Shown piece after piece: positions 6,937-8,782 of a DNA stretch of 8,782 bases. The number at the start of each line of letters is the position of its first letter. Positions within the stretch are counted from its first letter, which is position 1. The DNA comes from Spirochaetales bacterium (GTDB lineage Bacteria > Spirochaetota > Spirochaetia > SZUA-6 > DRHE01), in contig JAGLQP010000061.1 of assembly GCA_023136785.1 (NCBI GenBank), positions 1-8,782 of the forward strand, in the 5' to 3' direction. Below the pieces are notes generated by a model that was not told where the DNA came from, made no database searches, and saw only the letters and a program-made list of their open reading frames with translations. Made by a program: the position numbers and the translations under genes.

Positions 6937-7331
6937 GGTTCCAGCTCCGGAATGTCCAGCTCGGGGGGAATGCGTATCAGTTTTCCCTGATCGTTGATGC
7001 AGGCCCAGGTTACCTCAGCTTCGGCTACCAGCTCGGTATCCCGATCCCGATAGATACTCTGCTGGAACACCATCCGTACCTTCTGTTTCTGAATCGGTCG
7101 GGTTTGGATTCGTAGGGCTTCCCCGCTTCCGACCTGGCTCTTGAAGTCTATGCAAATGCGAGCCACAACGAACCCGACTCCCCTTCGTCGCAGCTCCGAA
7201 TAGGGCACCGGGAGACGCTTGAGAAACTGAATACGGGCGTATTCGAGGTAGTTGAGAAATACGGCGTTGTTGACATGCCCATAGCTGTCACATTCGTAGG
7301 ATCGAGTCGTCAGCTGGCTTTGGTGTATCAT
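6933..7331 (-). CDS. Hotdog-fold acyl-CoA thioesterase (4HBT, FadM/YbgC-like)
   Basis: Predicted thioesterase that hydrolyses acyl-CoA or related thioesters in the cytoplasm. The 132 residues fit the family's usual 130-140. The family signature is near the N-terminus: Tyr12, catalytic Asp15, then YGHVNNAVFLNYLEYAR (17-33), followed by the long strand region RICIDFKSQVGSGEALRIQT and VAEAEVTWACIN. I chose the ATG at 7331. The frame stays open to 7532, but that longer reading runs antisense through the tRNA and yields the well-known spurious peptide GEGTRTPDPADMSRL, so it should not be used. It is the first gene of the operon, preceded by a promoter candidate whose start point would nearly coincide with the ATG; the ribosome binding site (CCAGGCGA) is weak. 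It overlaps the next gene by GTGA. Its natural substrate cannot be told from sequence. Confidence 0.92.
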   Translation of the reverse strand: MIHQSQLTTRSYECDSYGHVNNAVFLNYLEYARIQFLKRLPVPYSELRRRGVGFVVARICIDFKSQVGSGEALRIQTRPIQKQKVRMVFQQSIYRDRDTELVAEAEVTWACINDQGKLIRIPPELDIPELEP

Positions 7332-7340
7332 TCGCCTGGA

Positions 7341-7369
7341 AGTGTAAAATCTAAACTCCCTCAGGTCAA
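7341..7369 (-). promoter_or_regulatory. Candidate promoter of the thioesterase-signalling-rnhA operon
   Basis: On the minus strand TTGACC (7364-7369, five of six consensus bases) is followed after 17 bases by TACACT (7341-7346, four of six). Initiation would be expected near 7334, only a few bases before the ATG at 7331, which suggests a leaderless or nearly leaderless message. It would drive at least five genes. It partly overlaps an inverted repeat, GTCAA-GCT-TTGAC, at 7365-7377. Confidence 0.45.
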
Positions 7370-7377
7370 GCTTTGAC
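7365..7377. repeat. Inverted repeat GTCAA-GCT-TTGAC in divergent promoter region
   Basis: A perfect 5-base inverted repeat with a 3-base centre lies between the two divergent promoters. One arm is the -35 of the operon promoter on the minus strand; a further TTGAC copy at 7389-7393 is the -35 of the tRNA promoter on the plus strand. It could be an operator shared by both directions, or simply two -35 boxes that happen to face each other. Short, so weakly supported. Confidence 0.3.
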
Positions 7378-7388
7378 AGTGCTTTCTG

Positions 7389-7417
7389 TTGACACGAAAA
7401 AGTCGCGTTGGTATATT
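7389..7417 (+). promoter_or_regulatory. Sigma-70-type promoter of the tRNA
   Basis: A perfect TTGACA (7389-7394) and TATATT (7412-7417, five of six) are separated by exactly 17 bases, the ideal spacing. Initiation is expected near 7424, about 22 bases before the mature tRNA end. This is the strongest promoter-like sequence in the window, as expected for a stable RNA gene, and probably also feeds the transporter gene downstream. Confidence 0.75.
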
Positions 7418-7445
7418 TCTGGAGTTCGATAAACACTTGAAGAAT

Positions 7446-7518
7446 GGCGGCGTAGCTCAGATGGTAGAGCAAGCGGCTCATATCCGCTGGGTCAGGGGTT
7501 CGAGTCCCTTCGCCGCTA
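7446..7518 (+). tRNA. tRNA with anticodon CAU, probably elongator tRNA-Met
   Basis: A 73-base cloverleaf folds by hand. The acceptor stem is GGCGGCG/CGCCGCT (first pair G-U). The D arm is GCTC...GAGC, and the anticodon arm is AGCGG-CTCATAT-CCGCT with anticodon CAT at 7479-7481. The variable loop is GGGTC, and the T arm is AGGGG-TTCGAGT-CCCTT. A73 is at 7518. CCA is not encoded, so the CCA-adding enzyme must supply it. The GGC..CGTAGCTCAG start is like elongator tRNA-Met of other bacteria. Initiator tRNA is unlikely because the first acceptor pair is G-U and the anticodon stem lacks the three G-C pairs. A tRNA-Ile2 read through lysidine at position 34 is the alternative and cannot be fully excluded from sequence. 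Confidence 0.96.
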
Positions 7519-7526
7519 TTTTTTTT
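7519..7526 (+). terminator. T-run directly after the tRNA (possible weak terminator)
   Basis: Eight consecutive T follow A73 of the tRNA. No separate hairpin precedes them; only the GC-rich acceptor and T arms could serve as the stem. It may end part of the tRNA transcripts or just mark a processing site, since the transporter gene begins 12 bases later with no promoter of its own visible. Confidence 0.4.
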
Positions 7527-7537
7527 ATCCACGGCAA

Positions 7538-8782
7538 ATGAACGAAGCGATCGTTAAGGACAAACAGTACTTCAAATTCTGTTCTTACGGATTCCTCAAG
7601 AACCTGCGATTCTTCGATCCCTTTATACTGCTGTTCTTCCGGGGGATGGGTTTTTCCTTTCTCCAGATCGGAACGTTGTTTTCCATTCGAGAAATCGCCA
7701 CAAACCTGCTCGAGATACCGACGGGTATTGTAGCCGATGCCTACGGCCGACGTCGGGCCATGATCTTCTCCTTCGGGGCCTATATTCTTTCCTTTCTCAT
7801 CTTCTATTTTCTTCCCAGCTACTCCCTCTACGCGGTCGCAATGATCTTCTTTGCTATGGGGGAGGCCTTTCGTACCGGAACTCACAAGGCTATGATCCTG
7901 GCTTATCTTCAAGCGACAGATCAAATCAAACACAAAGTGGCCTACTACGGTCACACCCGGGCCTGCTCTGAACGAGGAGCCGCCCTCTCCTCCGTGATCG
8001 CCGCGGCACTTGTCCTGTACAGTGGCAGCTACCGCATCATTTTTCTGGCCTCTGTGATTCCGTATATTGCCGGCTTGCTGCTCATGATCTCCTACCCGGC
8101 AGAACTTGACGGCTTGGCACCCAGAAAACGCTCGGGCAGCGTGGCGAAAGACTCCCTGGAACAGATTCTTTCCACCCTAAGAGATTTCATCGATATTTTC
8201 AAAAACCCGGGATTCCTGCGTACATTGTTCAACTCGGCGTCTTTTGACGCAGTGTTCAAGTCCGTGAAGGACTACATTCAACCGGTCCTTCAGGCACTCG
8301 CCCTTGCACTGCCGATTCTGGTCTCCCTGTCGGAGGACCGCCGGGTAGCAATCCTGACAGGGATCATCTATTTTTTACTATACCTTCTTGCCGCTTTTGC
8401 CTCGACCCGATCGGGAACTCTGGAGAAGCGCAGCCCTTCCCTGGCTGGATCGGTGAATGCTACCTACCTGATCGGCAGCTTGATCATCCTGGCCACGGGG
8501 GGGGCCCTGTTCGCTTCTCTGCGGATCCCCGCGGTGATCCTGTATGTCCTGCTGTATGCACTGGTGAATCTGCGGCGGCCTCTGACCGTCGGCTATGTCA
8601 GCGAGCAGATCTCCGCACAGGTCATGGCTTCAGGACTTTCGGGAGAGTCCCAGGTTAAGACGATCCTGGTGGCGCTGCTGGCGCCTCTGGTGGGCTTTCT
8701 GGCCGATACGATAGGTATCGGAGCGGCCCTGGGATCCACGGGATTGCTTCTGCTGATCGCATTTCCCATTCTGAGGGTTCGG
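7538..8782 (+). CDS. Major facilitator superfamily transporter (partial, extreme C-terminus outside window)
   Basis: Predicted inner-membrane transporter of the major facilitator superfamily. All 415 visible codons are open, and about twelve hydrophobic segments can be counted (roughly 24-47, 49-66, 74-93, 95-112, 148-162, 166-187, 245-265, 270-290, 305-325, 328-345, 373-392, 395-412), so only a short tail should be missing. The family's motif A is clear between helices 2 and 3: EIPTGIVADAYGRRRAM (59-75). A charged loop (188-225) separates the two six-helix halves. I chose the ATG at 7538 because no start codon lies upstream in frame before the tRNA; its ribosome binding site is poor (CACGGCAA). 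It starts 19 bases after the tRNA and is probably expressed from the tRNA promoter. Substrate unknown; drug or metabolite efflux would be a guess. Confidence 0.93.
   Translation, partial: MNEAIVKDKQYFKFCSYGFLKNLRFFDPFILLFFRGMGFSFLQIGTLFSIREIATNLLEIPTGIVADAYGRRRAMIFSFGAYILSFLIFYFLPSYSLYAVAMIFFAMGEAFRTGTHKAMILAYLQATDQIKHKVAYYGHTRACSERGAALSSVIAAALVLYSGSYRIIFLASVIPYIAGLLLMISYPAELDGLAPRKRSGSVAKDSLEQILSTLRDFIDIFKNPGFLRTLFNSASFDAVFKSVKDYIQPVLQALALALPILVSLSEDRRVAILTGIIYFLLYLLAAFASTRSGTLEKRSPSLAGSVNATYLIGSLIILATGGALFASLRIPAVILYVLLYALVNLRRPLTVGYVSEQISAQVMASGLSGESQVKTILVALLAPLVGFLADTIGIGAALGSTGLLLLIAFPILRVR

Noticed and set aside
7446..7518. tRNA as an integration site for a mobile element
   Set aside because: No integrase, no repeated copy of the tRNA 3' end, and ordinary chromosomal genes on both sides within the window.
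7478..7954. 158-codon open frame on the minus strand
   Set aside because: Antisense to the tRNA and to the start of the transporter, which has clear membrane helices and MFS motif A. The composition is highly charged and it resembles no family I know.

Overview
This is a compact bacterial chromosomal stretch with moderately high GC, and I see no insertion sequence, phage gene or CRISPR array. The cell probably has a periplasm or outer surface space, because it encodes a membrane-anchored HtrA protease and a sensor kinase with an extracytoplasmic PDZ-like domain. The tRNA has no encoded CCA. The flavour of the proteins (cyclase-like proteins, multi-pass sensor kinase) makes me think of a free-living spirochaete, but nothing here proves that.

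Most of the window (1-7331) is one head-to-tail run of seven genes on the minus strand. In transcription order these are a hotdog-fold acyl-CoA thioesterase (start 7331), a class III cyclase-like protein with an unknown N-terminal domain, a second cyclase-like protein with a receiver-like N-terminus, a PDZ/multi-pass membrane histidine kinase, rnhA (RNase HI), comM (a transformation-linked AAA+ helicase) and a membrane-anchored HtrA/DegP-type protease cut off by the left edge. The first five are linked by 4-base stop/start overlaps or gaps of 4 and 17 bases, so they are very probably one operon. comM follows after 46 bases and may be controlled by an mRNA hairpin that masks its ribosome binding site. 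htrA follows after 62 AT-rich bases and may have its own promoter.

The plus strand from 7389 carries a near-consensus promoter, a tRNA with anticodon CAU (probably elongator Met) and, only 19 bases after the tRNA, an MFS transporter that runs off the right edge. The 114 bases between the thioesterase start and the tRNA are a divergent promoter region with back-to-back TTGAC elements.

The most interesting part is the signalling block at 2875-6936. The two neighbouring cyclase-like proteins have lost different active-site residues: one keeps both metal-binding aspartates, while the other keeps an asparagine of the opposite half-site. They are followed directly by a sensor kinase whose phospho-acceptor histidine is followed by arginine instead of the usual acidic residue. 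This looks like an unusual, possibly undescribed, membrane-to-cytoplasm signalling module with partly degenerate catalytic parts.
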